Assembly: GCA_009664345.1 (NCBI GenBank)
Contig: CP043547.1
Span: 2,136,709-2,200,708, forward strand
Reading direction: 5' to 3'
From: Planctomycetales bacterium 10988
GTDB lineage: Bacteria; Planctomycetota; Planctomycetia; Pirellulales; Pb10988
Length of the DNA stretch: 64,000 bases
A program made the translations under genes and the position numbers. The stretch's first letter is position 1. Each line of letters starts with the position of its first letter. Positions 54,718 through 63,942 of this stretch are shown piece by piece. The notes beneath the pieces are model-generated. The model had not been told where the DNA came from. It searched no databases and worked only from the letters and a program-made list of their open reading frames with translations.

Positions 54718-55773
54718 ATGGCAAAGACTTCCAAGAAAATAGCGATTGTGCCGCTTCACGAATTAATCGATGGGCAAGAGGCGGATTGCTTCGTCATGCT
54801 GTTTAAAAAAGAAGTACTACAGACGAAGGAAGGGAAGCCTTATTTCCGTGTGGGTTTTCGCGATCGGGAACGCGAAGTGGTCTTTCCGATTTGGAATGAT
54901 GGACCGCTGGCAGAAGAATGCCGCAATGCCTGGGAGGTGGGAATTTGTTACAAAGTGCGAGCCCTCTTTCGCGAAACGCAGTACGGCCCACAGCTTGATA
55001 TTCGTAAGATTCGCCCTGTCAACGATGACGATCAGCAAGATGGCTTTGACCGCAATGATCTTTTTCCAGCCGGAAGGTGTCGTCCGGAGGCGATGTTCGA
55101 TCAGATCATCGAATGGATTGAGGAAAACATAGTGGACGATCGTTGGAAGCAGTTAGCAAACTCGATCTTCCAAATTTATAAAAAGCACCTTTTGGAAATG
55201 CCAGCCTCGACCGGGCGACATCATACCTATCGCGGGGGACTCTTGGAGCATTTATTGAGTGTGGCAAAGCTTGCCGATTCGATGGCGGAACACTTTGCGG
55301 CAGTCTATTCAGAGATGCAGCCACCTTTGCATCGCAACCTGCTCCGTGTCGGGGCGTTGCTTCATGACATTGGAAAATTACGAGAACTGGAAGTCATCGC
55401 CGGAACGGGACAATATTCGCCGGCGGGGCATCTGGTTGGTCATGTGGTTTTAGGAAGGGATGTAGTTCGCGAAGCAATGGCGACGCTCTCGGAAGAAGTG
55501 ACTTTCACGGAAGAAGAGCAACTTCGCCTGGAGCATTTGTTGCTCAGTCATCAGGGGACGTTAGAGATGGGATCACCCAAGTTGCCGATGACGGCCGAGG
55601 CGATGTTGATCGCTCATGCGGATCGGTGCGAAACGGAATTTTTTCAACTCGTCGAAGGCTTCGCGGAAGATACGCAGGAAGGTCCCGTCACGGGCAGACG
55701 AAAGAACTTGCAAAGAGTACTTTTTAGAGGTTGGAAAAGTTCTTCTTCAGAGAGCAACAACGACGAAGGTTAA
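54718..55773 (+). CDS. YhaM-like 3'-5' exoribonuclease (OB fold plus HD domain)
   Basis: 351 residues. An N-terminal OB fold (about 10-105) binds nucleic acid. The HD phosphohydrolase domain has HHTYRGGLLEH (about 164-174), LLHDIGKLRE (about 210-219) and later histidines in GHLVGHVVLGRD and LLLSHQG, giving the metal ligands. YhaM-type proteins degrade RNA 3' to 5' with a metal cofactor. Its stop overlaps the stop of the convergent prmC gene (TTAA). Confidence 0.88.
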   Translation: MAKTSKKIAIVPLHELIDGQEADCFVMLFKKEVLQTKEGKPYFRVGFRDREREVVFPIWNDGPLAEECRNAWEVGICYKVRALFRETQYGPQLDIRKIRPVNDDDQQDGFDRNDLFPAGRCRPEAMFDQIIEWIEENIVDDRWKQLANSIFQIYKKHLLEMPASTGRHHTYRGGLLEHLLSVAKLADSMAEHFAAVYSEMQPPLHRNLLRVGALLHDIGKLRELEVIAGTGQYSPAGHLVGHVVLGRDVVREAMATLSEEVTFTEEEQLRLEHLLLSHQGTLEMGSPKLPMTAEAMLIAHADRCETEFFQLVEGFAEDTQEGPVTGRRKNLQRVLFRGWKSSSSESNNDEG

Positions 55774-56657
55774 TTCCCGTTGCGTTTGGCTCGAACAATG
55801 CGAGGATGTTTGGCCAAGTCCTTCACTGTCGGCAGGATCTCAAAGCGACCATCGTTTTGAATTAGCTCGCGAACGTGGGGTTCGATTTGAGGGCTGACTT
55901 CCATCAAGAAACCACCACCGGGTAGCAACCGCTCGGCCGAGGCGGGAATGAGTCGCTCGATCAGATCGGTCCCCTGCTCCCCTCCGTCGAGGGCGAGATG
56001 CGGCTCGAAGTCACGGACATCTCGCGGCAACTCGGGGATCTCTTTCGAGAGAATATAAGGCGGATTGCTGACGATAAAATGATAGGCAGCCTCGGCAGGA
56101 ACGGCGGCAAGACCGTCGCTCCGTTCAAAATGAATCCGATCAATCACTTCATGATGAGCGGCATTTTTCTCCGCCACTTCCAACGCCTCATGGCTGAGGT
56201 CCAACGCCAGCCAATGCAGGTTCGCCGCATGTTTCGCGGAAGAAACAGGAATACAACCGCTGCCGGTTCCAATGTCGATGGCGTGAATGGCTTCCTCTTT
56301 GGCATACGATTCCTTGATCCAATCCAAAAGCGAAATCACCAAAAATTCCGTTTCCGGGCGAGGGATCAACACTTCGGGACCCACGAAGAACGAAAGCGAA
56401 TAGAACTCCCGGTGCCCGACCAGATACGCGACCGGCTTCCCTTCGGCCCGTTGTTTGACAAGTTCGCGAAAGGTCTGCCGGACGGATTCCTCGGGTTCTT
56501 CGTGAAAAGCCGTGTAAAGCTCGATCCGTTCGCAACCGCAGGCGTGAGCCAACAACACTTCCGCGTCAAGTCGCGGAGATTCCGCCCCGTGCTTGGCTAA
56601 AAAATCTTTCGTCCAGTTGATTAAGCGTCCGGTCGTCCATGTTTCCGTCGAGGTCAT
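55770..56657 (-). CDS. prmC: release factor glutamine N5-methyltransferase
   Basis: Methylates the glutamine of the GGQ motif in release factors. 295 residues with an N-terminal helical domain, SAM motif I AIDIGTGSGCIPVS (about 126-139) and the glutamine-binding NPPY at 198-201 (IVSNPPYIL). It lies 153 bases after prfA, its substrate gene, on the same strand, a common arrangement. The gap holds a copy of the dispersed palindrome at 56775. Confidence 0.95.
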   Translation of the reverse strand: MTSTETWTTGRLINWTKDFLAKHGAESPRLDAEVLLAHACGCERIELYTAFHEEPEESVRQTFRELVKQRAEGKPVAYLVGHREFYSLSFFVGPEVLIPRPETEFLVISLLDWIKESYAKEEAIHAIDIGTGSGCIPVSSAKHAANLHWLALDLSHEALEVAEKNAAHHEVIDRIHFERSDGLAAVPAEAAYHFIVSNPPYILSKEIPELPRDVRDFEPHLALDGGEQGTDLIERLIPASAERLLPGGGFLMEVSPQIEPHVRELIQNDGRFEILPTVKDLAKHPRIVRAKRNGN

Positions 56658-56774
56658 AGGCCATCCAATGTGTTGATTCGAACGTTTTCAAAAAGTTCCA
56701 TCTCACGCCGACAAACTGTCACTTCGCCAAACGAAATCTTCATCAAGTAAAGTCAAGAACATGCCCGCAAAACC

Positions 56775-56791
56775 CAAAAGTGCTTTTTGCA
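56775..56791. repeat. dispersed quasi-palindrome between prfA and prmC
   Basis: CAAAAGTGCTTTTTGCA, 20 bases after the prfA stop on the minus strand. Confidence 0.55.
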
Positions 56792-56810
56792 AAAATCCGG
56801 CAGGGTACTG

Positions 56811-57884
56811 TTAGTCGAGGGCACCGACGGAGTCGCGGATTTGTTGGCGATCATATTCGATCAGAGCCTCGGTGACCGGATCGAGGTTGCCGGCGAGAAC
56901 TTGATCTAGTTTATACAGCGTGAAGTTGATCCGGTGATCCGTGATGCGGTTTTCAGGAAAGTTGTAAGTGCGAATCCGTTGACTCCGGTCGCCGGAACCG
57001 ACGAGGCTTTTGCGTTCATCGGCCCGTTTCTGTTGGGCTTCGCTTTGGCGGAGTTCGTAAAGACGGGACTTCATCACCCGGACGGCTTTGGCCAAGTTTT
57101 TATGCTGACTCTTTTCATCTTGGCAAGTCACGACGATGCCGGTTTCATGGTGCGTCAAGCGAATCGCGGAGGCCGTTTTATTGACGTGCTGACCGCCCGG
57201 TCCGCTGGCGTGGTAGATATCTTTACGGTAGTCATCCGGCTTGAGATCGATCTCGACATCCTCCGGTTCGGCCATGACCGCGACGGTGGCAGCGGAGGTA
57301 TGTACACGACCTTTGGCTTCTGTTTCCGGGACGCGTTGAACGCGATGGCCCCCACTTTCATATTGCAAAGAAGCGAAACTGCCGTCGCCACTGACCCCAA
57401 GGACGACTTCTTTAAATCCACCGAGTTCGGTCGGGCTGGCGTCCATGACCTCTGTCTTCCAACCTTTGGTCTCCGCATATTTCTTATACATTTCGAACAA
57501 ATCCCGAGCGAAGAGGGCGGCTTCATCGCCCCCGGTTCCGGCCCGGATTTCGAGCATGACCTTGGTGCGGTTCCCTTCATCGCCAGCTGCGGAAATGTCG
57601 AGGAGTTCCTCCCAAACTTCTTCACGCTGGGCGAGGAGGCTAGGCAATTCCCCTTCGGCAAGTTCCTTCATCTCCGGATCATCGCCTTCGATCATTTCGC
57701 GGACTTGCGTGATCTCTTCGTTTAAATCTTTAAAGCGGCGATAGGCCGAAGCAACCCGCACGAGCGAACCTTGCTCCCTGGCGATATTGGCGATTTGATT
57801 GCCATCGGCCAGAATTTCCGGATCGGTCATCATCCGTTCGAGTTCTTCATAGCGAGCGAGTTTTTCTTCGAGCATCTCTTTCAT
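56811..57884 (-). CDS. prfA: peptide chain release factor 1
   Basis: Reads UAA and UAG stop codons and releases the peptide. 357 residues. The stop-recognition loop is RVPETE (P186-E187-T188, the P-x-T of RF1) and the catalytic GGQ is at 230-232 in [20 protein letters not shown] lies ten bases before the ATG. A 9-bp hairpin (57917-57940) lies in its leader, 33 bases upstream of the start. It is followed by prmC. Confidence 0.97.
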   Translation of the reverse strand: MKEMLEEKLARYEELERMMTDPEILADGNQIANIAREQGSLVRVASAYRRFKDLNEEITQVREMIEGDDPEMKELAEGELPSLLAQREEVWEELLDISAAGDEGNRTKVMLEIRAGTGGDEAALFARDLFEMYKKYAETKGWKTEVMDASPTELGGFKEVVLGVSGDGSFASLQYESGGHRVQRVPETEAKGRVHTSAATVAVMAEPEDVEIDLKPDDYRKDIYHASGPGGQHVNKTASAIRLTHHETGIVVTCQDEKSQHKNLAKAVRVMKSRLYELRQSEAQQKRADERKSLVGSGDRSQRIRTYNFPENRITDHRINFTLYKLDQVLAGNLDPVTEALIEYDRQQIRDSVGALD

Positions 57885-57916
57885 GCTTGGTTGTCTCCTT
57901 TGTCGTTGTTGGATAA

Positions 57917-57940
57917 GTCCGCAAAATCTCCTTTGCGGAC
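57917..57940 (-). promoter_or_regulatory. hairpin in the prfA leader
   Basis: GTCCGCAAA and TTTGCGGAC pair perfectly (9 bp) around a 6-base loop that reads GGAGAT on the minus strand. It is 33 bases before the prfA start, so it may act in RNA as a leader element. Confidence 0.55.
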
Positions 57941-58302
57941 GGTTTCGTTCCTCCGTTTATTTCCAAGCAAGCCAAGCTACCATCTCGAAGGTTTCTTCAT
58001 TCGACTGTCAACACTATAAAAACTGAGTGAATTTTTGGGGACCGATTGATGAGTTTCTAAAGACATAAATCTCTGGGAACGGTTCGGAATTTGGGAGAAT
58101 CTTTATTGTAAGGTTTGCACTCGATCGAGGCAATGCACTCCATTCTCTATTCGCCTCTGGAAATCCCTGCCCTCAGGACGGTTTCGAATTCTCAAAACGT
58201 GGTCCGTTCTCCCGGCCTTTGGATGTCCTCCCCCTGTCGAACGCGGGGTAAAGTTGTTAACTTATAGATACCCACAAACCACTTATCAAAACCTTCGCAC
58301 AG

Positions 58303-58330
58303 TTGGAAGGTTTGGCGAAAGCTCTATAGT
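58303..58330 (+). promoter_or_regulatory. candidate sigma-70-like promoter of tal
   Basis: TTGGAA (58303-58308) and TATAGT (58325-58330) with a 16-base spacer, 116 bases before the tal start. A perfect 7-bp hairpin CTTCTCC-TCGC-GGAGAAG (58353-58370) then lies in the predicted leader. Confidence 0.45.
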
Positions 58331-58445
58331 GAAAGGTTGAGGCCTAGGCAAACTTCTCCTCGCGGAGAAGCTCGAACAATGCTCTGCCGCCTCATGTTTC
58401 CAGCTTTCATGGCATTTTGAAAATCGATTTCTTGAGGCAAGTACC

Positions 58446-59504
58446 ATGTCGTCTCCCTTAGAAAGTTTAGTCGCTGCCGGAACGAAACTCTGGCTGGATT
58501 CGATCGATCCCGATTTGGTGGCCAGCAACCGCGCGCTTGGGGCAACCGGGGCCACTTCCAATCCCGTGATTGTTTCGGATCTCATTAAAACCGGTCGGTT
58601 TGATGAAGAGATCGAAGAACTCATCGGTCAAGGCAAAGATGATGATTCGATTGCGTGGGAATTGACCGACACCCTGGTCAAACGGGCTCAAGAGGTCTTT
58701 TTGCCGGTGTGGGAAGAATCCAACGGCAACGATGGCTATGTCAGCTTTGAACTTGATCCGCTGTTGGAAGACCCGGAACGCGACCTCCCACATGGTGAAC
58801 GTGTCGCTCAATATGTTGAACTTGGCAAGAAATGGGCGGAAGGCCACACCAACCGTATGATCAAAGTCCCCGCCACCCCGGCTGGGCTTGATTCCTTGGA
58901 AGCCCTTTCCGCGGCGGGCATCACCTTGAATGTCACCTTGATTTTCAGTGATAAGCAATATCGTCAAGCCCGCGAAGCCATTTGGAAAGGGGCTTTGCAA
59001 CGCGATTCGTTAGACAAATTCAAAAGCGTTTACAGTATTTTTGTCTCACGCTTGGATGTTTATACCGAACAACATGCCGCGGACCTCTCCGCTGCCGCCC
59101 AAGGTCAAGTCGGGATTGTCAACGCCAAACGCATCTGGGCCGAAAACAAATCGTGGTGGAATTCCCGTCCGACTGCTTTGCAACAAGAAATGATCTTTGC
59201 CAGCACCGGAACCAAAAAATCGGAAGACCCCGCTTGGAAATATGTCGAAGCCTTCGCCGGCAGCGACATTGAGACGAACCCTCCAGGCACCAACGATAAA
59301 GTTCAAGCAAGTGGCCGCACCATCGAAGCCCACGTCTGTAAACTGCCGGCAGATGAAGTCTTGATCGAAATCGATCGCAAAGTCGATATGGATCATTTGG
59401 AAAAAACCTTGATGGAAGAAGGGATCGCCAAATTCGCCGGTCCTCAAAAGGCTCTGCTTTCCTTGATTGCCGACAAACGGAAATCCCTGAGTGCCGCCAG
59501 CTAA
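58446..59504 (+). CDS. tal: transaldolase
   Basis: Moves a dihydroxyacetone unit between sugar phosphates in the pentose phosphate pathway. 352 residues, near the TalA/TalB-type size though with a divergent sequence. The Schiff-base lysine is K140 in [22 protein letters not shown] (about 36-45) and [11 protein letters not shown] are the usual barrel motifs. GAGG lies eight bases before the ATG. It is followed by a strong terminator, so it is probably monocistronic. Confidence 0.93.
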   Translation: MSSPLESLVAAGTKLWLDSIDPDLVASNRALGATGATSNPVIVSDLIKTGRFDEEIEELIGQGKDDDSIAWELTDTLVKRAQEVFLPVWEESNGNDGYVSFELDPLLEDPERDLPHGERVAQYVELGKKWAEGHTNRMIKVPATPAGLDSLEALSAAGITLNVTLIFSDKQYRQAREAIWKGALQRDSLDKFKSVYSIFVSRLDVYTEQHAADLSAAAQGQVGIVNAKRIWAENKSWWNSRPTALQQEMIFASTGTKKSEDPAWKYVEAFAGSDIETNPPGTNDKVQASGRTIEAHVCKLPADEVLIEIDRKVDMDHLEKTLMEEGIAKFAGPQKALLSLIADKRKSLSAAS

Positions 59505-59536
59505 CCTGCTTAGGCATTCGACAGAATCAACCACAG

Positions 59537-59575
59537 GAAGAGAGGGGCCCTTGCTTGGTCTCTCTCTTCTTTTAT
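59537..59575 (+). terminator. intrinsic terminator of tal
   Basis: A stem of about 13 bp (59537-59549 with 59557-59569, including G-U pairs) around a 7-base loop, then TTTTAT. It lies 32 bases after the tal stop. Confidence 0.8.
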
Positions 59576-59616
59576 CGAACTAGAGACAACGAACTCTCAA
59601 CAGGAGGTAACGTAGC

Positions 59617-61848
59617 ATGCCGCTCGATCCCTACGCGCTCTGTCCCTGCGGTTCGGGGAAAAAGCTGAAATTTTGCTGCGAGAAGCTTCAGCCCGAAATG
59701 GAAAAAGTTGGCCGCTTGCTCGAAGGGGGGCAAGAACAGGCCGCGGTTCGCAAGCTGGAATCGTTGGAAGCCAAGTTTCCCAAAAACGCTTGGATCGCCA
59801 CCACGCTCGCGACGATTTTCATTGAATTGCAACAACCGCTGCAGGCCGAACCTTACCTTCAACAAGTTCTCGAACAATATCCGGTTCATGCCGAGGCTCT
59901 CTCTCTGGCTTCGTTGATGTTCATCGAACGAGGACAAGTCGGCGAGGCGATCCACGCCATTCAAACTGTCTTGGAACATCTCCCCGATCAAATCAGCGAA
60001 ACGCTGGTCGATGCCTTGGGCTTGCTCGGTTCGAGTCTCTTCAGTGAAGGCGCCATCATCGCCGCGCGGGGGCATTTGCTGACCGCCATGCTTTTCAAAG
60101 CGGATAATCAACAAGCCGCCCGTTTCTTGAATCATATTCATCACAGCCCTGACATCCCTCTGCCCTTGCGGGATTCGTTGATTTGGAAAAAGGCCCCGGA
60201 AGGGTATGCGGAAAGCGAAGCCTTCGATCAAGCGGTCGTCTTGGCGAGTCGCGGGGCCTGCCTAGCGGCCATGAAAGCCTTCCAAGCTTTACCCGCCGAA
60301 GATGCAGAAAAACTGCCGGAGTACTGGGAAAACATCGCCTTTTGCCAAGCTTTCCTTGGACAAGAACAACCCGCTGGCGAATCGTTCCGCCGCTTGGCAA
60401 ACATCCTGACCGAGCAAGAGGACAATGCCTGGCTAAAGGAAACATCCAGCACCAAGCCGGAGATGGCCGTTCGCGCCGAACTACTGGCTCAGCTTTTGGA
60501 GCGGACCAAAGAAGAAGACCTCAAGGAATTTTTGGAAGTGACCACCACCCCGATCACTGATTGGGATTTAGTTCAAACGCACTTCATCGCGGATCGACGG
60601 AGTTGGAAAATCGATCAACCGCCGGAACAATATCAAGAAAATGAACTTGGCATTCCCGACCAAGTTTATTGGGTTCTCGATCGTGCGAAGCCCTCCGTGG
60701 AAGAAGTCACCGCCGATACCCTGCCCCGCTGTTCCGCCATCGTCGAGATGTACGCAAAGACGACTGAACGTGATGCCTTGCTCCGCGTGACTTACTTGGC
60801 TCCCGACTTGCGAGAGACAACCAAAGCTTACTTGCAAGAAGAACTTGGCTCCGCCCTGGGCGAACCGCAGGAGCCGAAACAAATCCCGCTCGATACCGAA
60901 ATGCAACTGTTGCGGTTTAACGAATACATTCCTCCGGAAACGCCTCCGACGACGATTCGAGAACTGGTCAAAACCGTTGGCAGGCGTCGTATTTTAGAAG
61001 AATGGCCGCAACTTCCGCAGTGGCGTTTCGAAGGGAAAACCCCTGCCGAATACACCCAAGAACCGGGGCAAGCTATTCAGGTCTTGGCTTCGATCAAGCG
61101 AATCGAAATGCTCAATATGTACGATCTCCCTGCGGAGGATTTCGAGACCTTGCGAGCAAAGTTGGACCTTCCCCAAGAAGGACCGATTGATAGTAGCGAA
61201 TTGGATGCGGTCCGTCTGCCCTTGATTTGGTTGCACCGACTTCAGCCCGAGCAGCTGGATGATGAAACCCTCAACAAGGTCTATCTACATGCCCAGCGAA
61301 ACGATGTCCCGTCGATGTTGAAATTCGGTCGGGAAATCTTGAACCGCCCTGCCCTGGCGGAATCGTATGGCAAACGCCGACTCTACCAAGAAATGCTGCA
61401 TTTGCGTTCGCAACGGCCGAATGAAAAAACCTTCGAACTGCTGGCCGAGGCCCGAGAAGACTGCACGCAAGGCCGCGAAGATCAGGCCATGTGGGACCTC
61501 GTTGAATTTCCCATGCGGGCGATGTCGGGGCAAAGTGGTCCGGAAACCGTCGAAGTCTTCCGCCGTTTGACCAGCGATTACCAAGACCTTCCGGAGATCC
61601 AACAACGTATTTTCCAATTGTTCATGCGAATGGGACTGATCTCGCCGGATGGGCAAATGTCCGGCATGGGACCGATGGGCGGACCTCCAGCCGGAAGCCC
61701 AATGACGGAATCCCCTGCTAGTCCAGCCCAACCCCCCCCTGCGAGCGAAGCCTCGCCACCTTCCTCCGGCGGGCTCTGGACCCCAGGCCAATCCAGCAGC
61801 GGATCAACCTCGGAAAAACCAAAACTCTGGACTCCAGGCAGCGATTAG
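59617..61848 (+). CDS. SEC-C motif / tetratricopeptide-like protein
   Basis: 743 residues. The N-terminal CPCGSGKKLKFCC (about 9-21) is a SEC-C zinc motif. TPR-like helices follow (about 30-160, for example AEPYLQQVLEQYPVHAEALSLAS) and a long helical body. The C-terminal ~65 residues are G/P/S-rich with LWTPG occurring twice. SEC-C motifs bind zinc and often mediate contacts with the secretion or translation machinery; the role here is not known. AGGAGGT lies about nine bases before the ATG, a near-perfect ribosome-binding site. Confidence 0.85.
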   Translation: MPLDPYALCPCGSGKKLKFCCEKLQPEMEKVGRLLEGGQEQAAVRKLESLEAKFPKNAWIATTLATIFIELQQPLQAEPYLQQVLEQYPVHAEALSLASLMFIERGQVGEAIHAIQTVLEHLPDQISETLVDALGLLGSSLFSEGAIIAARGHLLTAMLFKADNQQAARFLNHIHHSPDIPLPLRDSLIWKKAPEGYAESEAFDQAVVLASRGACLAAMKAFQALPAEDAEKLPEYWENIAFCQAFLGQEQPAGESFRRLANILTEQEDNAWLKETSSTKPEMAVRAELLAQLLERTKEEDLKEFLEVTTTPITDWDLVQTHFIADRRSWKIDQPPEQYQENELGIPDQVYWVLDRAKPSVEEVTADTLPRCSAIVEMYAKTTERDALLRVTYLAPDLRETTKAYLQEELGSALGEPQEPKQIPLDTEMQLLRFNEYIPPETPPTTIRELVKTVGRRRILEEWPQLPQWRFEGKTPAEYTQEPGQAIQVLASIKRIEMLNMYDLPAEDFETLRAKLDLPQEGPIDSSELDAVRLPLIWLHRLQPEQLDDETLNKVYLHAQRNDVPSMLKFGREILNRPALAESYGKRRLYQEMLHLRSQRPNEKTFELLAEAREDCTQGREDQAMWDLVEFPMRAMSGQSGPETVEVFRRLTSDYQDLPEIQQRIFQLFMRMGLISPDGQMSGMGPMGGPPAGSPMTESPASPAQPPPASEASPPSSGGLWTPGQSSSGSTSEKPKLWTPGSD

Positions 61849-61995
61849 TGAGTGGTGGGTGAAGTGTGGGGTGTGGGGAGAGATTGGTTTTCAAAATCAT
61901 CTTTAAACCTTTTACCCTTCGGTCTCTCACCCCGAAATTTTATTGACGCCCAACTTGGAAATGATTTTCTATCAGGATAAGGGGGTGAAACTCCA

Positions 61996-62034
61996 AATTC
62001 TCGCCCCTCGTCCCTAACCCCTCGCCCCTCGAAA
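61996..62034. repeat. degenerate C-rich heptamer-type repeat before ribD
   Basis: Repeated CTCGCCCCT / CCCTAAC units abut the ribD start codon, leaving no room for a Shine-Dalgarno. An inverted copy lies at the end of ribD (63165-63200), and a same-orientation relative at 63328-63382. Confidence 0.65.
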
Positions 62035-62035
62035 C

Positions 62036-63202
62036 ATGTCCACCGATTTCTCTGCCGCCGACACCCGATTCATGCAACGAGCCTTGGAACTCGCGGCCGA
62101 GGGGCAAGGCTGGGTCGAGCCGAATCCGATGGTCGGGTGTGTCTTGGTCCAGGGGGAAGAGATCGTCGGCGAAGGTTATCACGAACGGTATGGCCAAGCC
62201 CATGCCGAGCGAAATGCGTTGAAGAATGCCGGAGAAGCCGCCCGGGGAGCAACGGCCTATGTGACGTTGGAACCTTGCTCGCATCAAGGAAAAACGCCCC
62301 CTTGCACCCAGGGCCTTTTGGAAGCTGGCGTAGCGAAGGTGATCGCCGCCATGCGTGACCCCTTCCCACTCGTGGCAGGCCAGGGTTTCAAGCAACTCAC
62401 CGAGGCCGGCGTTGAAGTTACTTTTGGGCTGCTGGAGGAAGAAGCACGGTGGCTGAATGCCCCTTATCTAAAACTTCTTGCGAAGAAGCGTCCCTTTATT
62501 CTCGCAAAGTGGGCCATGACGCTCGATGGTAAAATCGCCACCAGAACAGGTGATTCCCGTTGGATCTCCGGACCTGCCAGCCGTCAGATCGTGCATCAAA
62601 TCCGCTCTCGCGTGGATGGGGTCTTGGTCGGCAGCCAAACGGCCCTCAAAGATGATCCGCAATTGAATGCCCGTCTGCCTGCGACTTCGGAAGGAACTCC
62701 CAAACTTCCGCGTCTTGCCAGCCGGATCGTCGTCGATTCGCAGGCAAGTCTTTCTCTCAACAGTCGCTTGGTTCAAACCGTACACGAACAACCTGTCCTC
62801 GTTGCCATCGGCCCCCAAGCAGATCCGACCAAATGTGCCCAACTTCAAGCAGCCGGTTGCGAACTAATTCTATGTGAAGCCGCCACGCATCACGAACGTC
62901 TTTTGCAACTTCTTGACGAACTCGGCCGGCGACGGATGACGAATATCCTGGTCGAAGGCGGTGGCCAAATTCTCGGGATGCTGCATGACTTACAAGAAAT
63001 CGACGAAGTTCACCTCTTCCTCGCTCCGAAAATCCTCGGCGGTGCCCAAGCCCCCGGCCCTTTTGCTGGCATCGGCCTGGAGTGGATGAAAGATGCAGAA
63101 ATGCTGGATGAGATTCAGGTCAGAATGATCGAAGAAGATGTGTATGTGGTGGGAAGGGGAGTAGAAAGGGGCGAGAAGCAAGGGGCGAGGGGCGAGATTT
63201 GA
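62036..63202 (+). CDS. ribD: bifunctional riboflavin deaminase/reductase
   Basis: 388 residues. The N-terminal deaminase has the zinc ligands HAE (about 57-59) and PCSHQGKTPPC (about 81-91). The C-terminal reductase begins ILAKWAMTLDGKIATRTGDSRWISG (about 155-180) and has LVEGGGQILG. It converts the early pyrimidine intermediate of riboflavin synthesis by deamination and then NADPH reduction. The last dozen residues (GRGVERGEKQGARGEI) are encoded by the C-rich intergenic-type repeat read on the other strand, so the real functional end is probably earlier. An ATG at 62072 could be used. Confidence 0.93.
   Translation: MSTDFSAADTRFMQRALELAAEGQGWVEPNPMVGCVLVQGEEIVGEGYHERYGQAHAERNALKNAGEAARGATAYVTLEPCSHQGKTPPCTQGLLEAGVAKVIAAMRDPFPLVAGQGFKQLTEAGVEVTFGLLEEEARWLNAPYLKLLAKKRPFILAKWAMTLDGKIATRTGDSRWISGPASRQIVHQIRSRVDGVLVGSQTALKDDPQLNARLPATSEGTPKLPRLASRIVVDSQASLSLNSRLVQTVHEQPVLVAIGPQADPTKCAQLQAAGCELILCEAATHHERLLQLLDELGRRRMTNILVEGGGQILGMLHDLQEIDEVHLFLAPKILGGAQAPGPFAGIGLEWMKDAEMLDEIQVRMIEEDVYVVGRGVERGEKQGARGEI
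63165..63200. repeat. inverted copy of the C-rich repeat inside the ribD 3' end
   Basis: G-rich on the plus strand (GGGGCGAG units). Its reverse complement aligns with 61996-62034, starting with AAAT-TCTCGCCCCTCG in both. Confidence 0.65.
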
Positions 63203-63327
63203 AGGTTTCCTTCTTCTTGCCTATGAAATTTTTTTATTCAAAAACAAAAAGCTGAGCCAAACTTTTAAAGAGATAAGGACGGATGGACAGTTAAGCAATA
63301 ACAGGCTGGTGCAGGTTTCCACTACCA

Positions 63328-63382
63328 AACACTAACCCCTAACTTCTGGCCCCTGACCCCTCTCTAATCCCTACTCCCTCTA
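63328..63382. repeat. degenerate C-rich repeat between ribD and smpB
   Basis: CCCCTAAC, GGCCCCTGA, CCCCTCTC and CCCTACTC units with a loose seven-base period, in the gap between the convergent ribD and smpB genes. Confidence 0.55.
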
Positions 63383-63384
63383 TC

Positions 63385-63942
63385 CTATCTCCTTCTCAAC
63401 GCTCGTTGCATCTCCCGTTCGGCGGTTTTCTTCTTCATCACATTTCGCTTGTCATGCAATTGACGACCACGGCAAATACCGAGCAATACCTTGACTTTGC
63501 CCTCTTTGAAATACATTTTGAGCGGAACTAACGTGAGACCTTTTTGATACGCCTTGCTGGCAAACTTGATGATCTCGCGCTTGTGCATCAAGATTTTTCG
63601 CGACCGTTGAGGGTCATGATTGAGATAACTCGCCTCTTTATATTCAGGAATGTCACAGCCGACGAGCCAAACTTCGTCATTGCGTACGCGACCATAGGAC
63701 TCTTCCAACGAACAATGCCCGACGCGGAGACTCTTCACTTCGCTGCCGCGTAGCACCAATCCGCATTCAAGCGTTTCCAATACATCATATTCATGGCGGG
63801 CCTTCCGATTGTTGGCGATCATTCGCTCATTATCGTGTTCGCGATCCGCTTTTTTCTTCTTTGACTTCGCCGTGGGACCATCCTCCAACTGTCGCTTTCC
63901 TCTGCCACGCCCGTTCAATCTGCTGGCGGAAAGCCGTCTCAT
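63385..63942 (-). CDS. smpB: SsrA-binding protein
   Basis: Binds tmRNA and carries it to stalled ribosomes. The conserved core is NNRKARHEYDVLE, LVLRGSEVKSLR and VGCDIPEYKEASYLNHDP, ending with the basic tail KRNVMKKKTAEREMQRALRRR. The open frame gives 185 residues; the first ~40 (KSKKKKADRE) are a basic extension. An ATG at 63822 gives a 145-residue protein close to the usual size, so the start is unsure. The ssrA gene is not in this window. Confidence 0.95.
   Translation of the reverse strand: MRRLSASRLNGRGRGKRQLEDGPTAKSKKKKADREHDNERMIANNRKARHEYDVLETLECGLVLRGSEVKSLRVGHCSLEESYGRVRNDEVWLVGCDIPEYKEASYLNHDPQRSRKILMHKREIIKFASKAYQKGLTLVPLKMYFKEGKVKVLLGICRGRQLHDKRNVMKKKTAEREMQRALRRR

Larger units (their letters stand above)
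57885..58445. other. divergent intergenic region between prfA and tal
   Basis: About 560 bases. It holds the prfA leader hairpin, a candidate tal promoter at 58303-58330 and a 7-bp tal leader hairpin at 58353-58370. No coding sequence or known structured RNA was recognised. Confidence 0.6.

Noticed and set aside
45219-56791. The dispersed palindrome as insertion-sequence ends
   Set aside because: Copies are not paired around transposase genes, no target duplications are seen, and many lie inside intact genes.
56934-57725. Plus-strand frame of 263 codons opposite prfA
   Set aside because: Antisense to a complete RF1 gene with GGQ and PxT motifs.
61996-63382. C-rich repeats as a CRISPR array
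   Set aside because: Units are about seven bases, degenerate, without spacers of uniform length and without cas genes.
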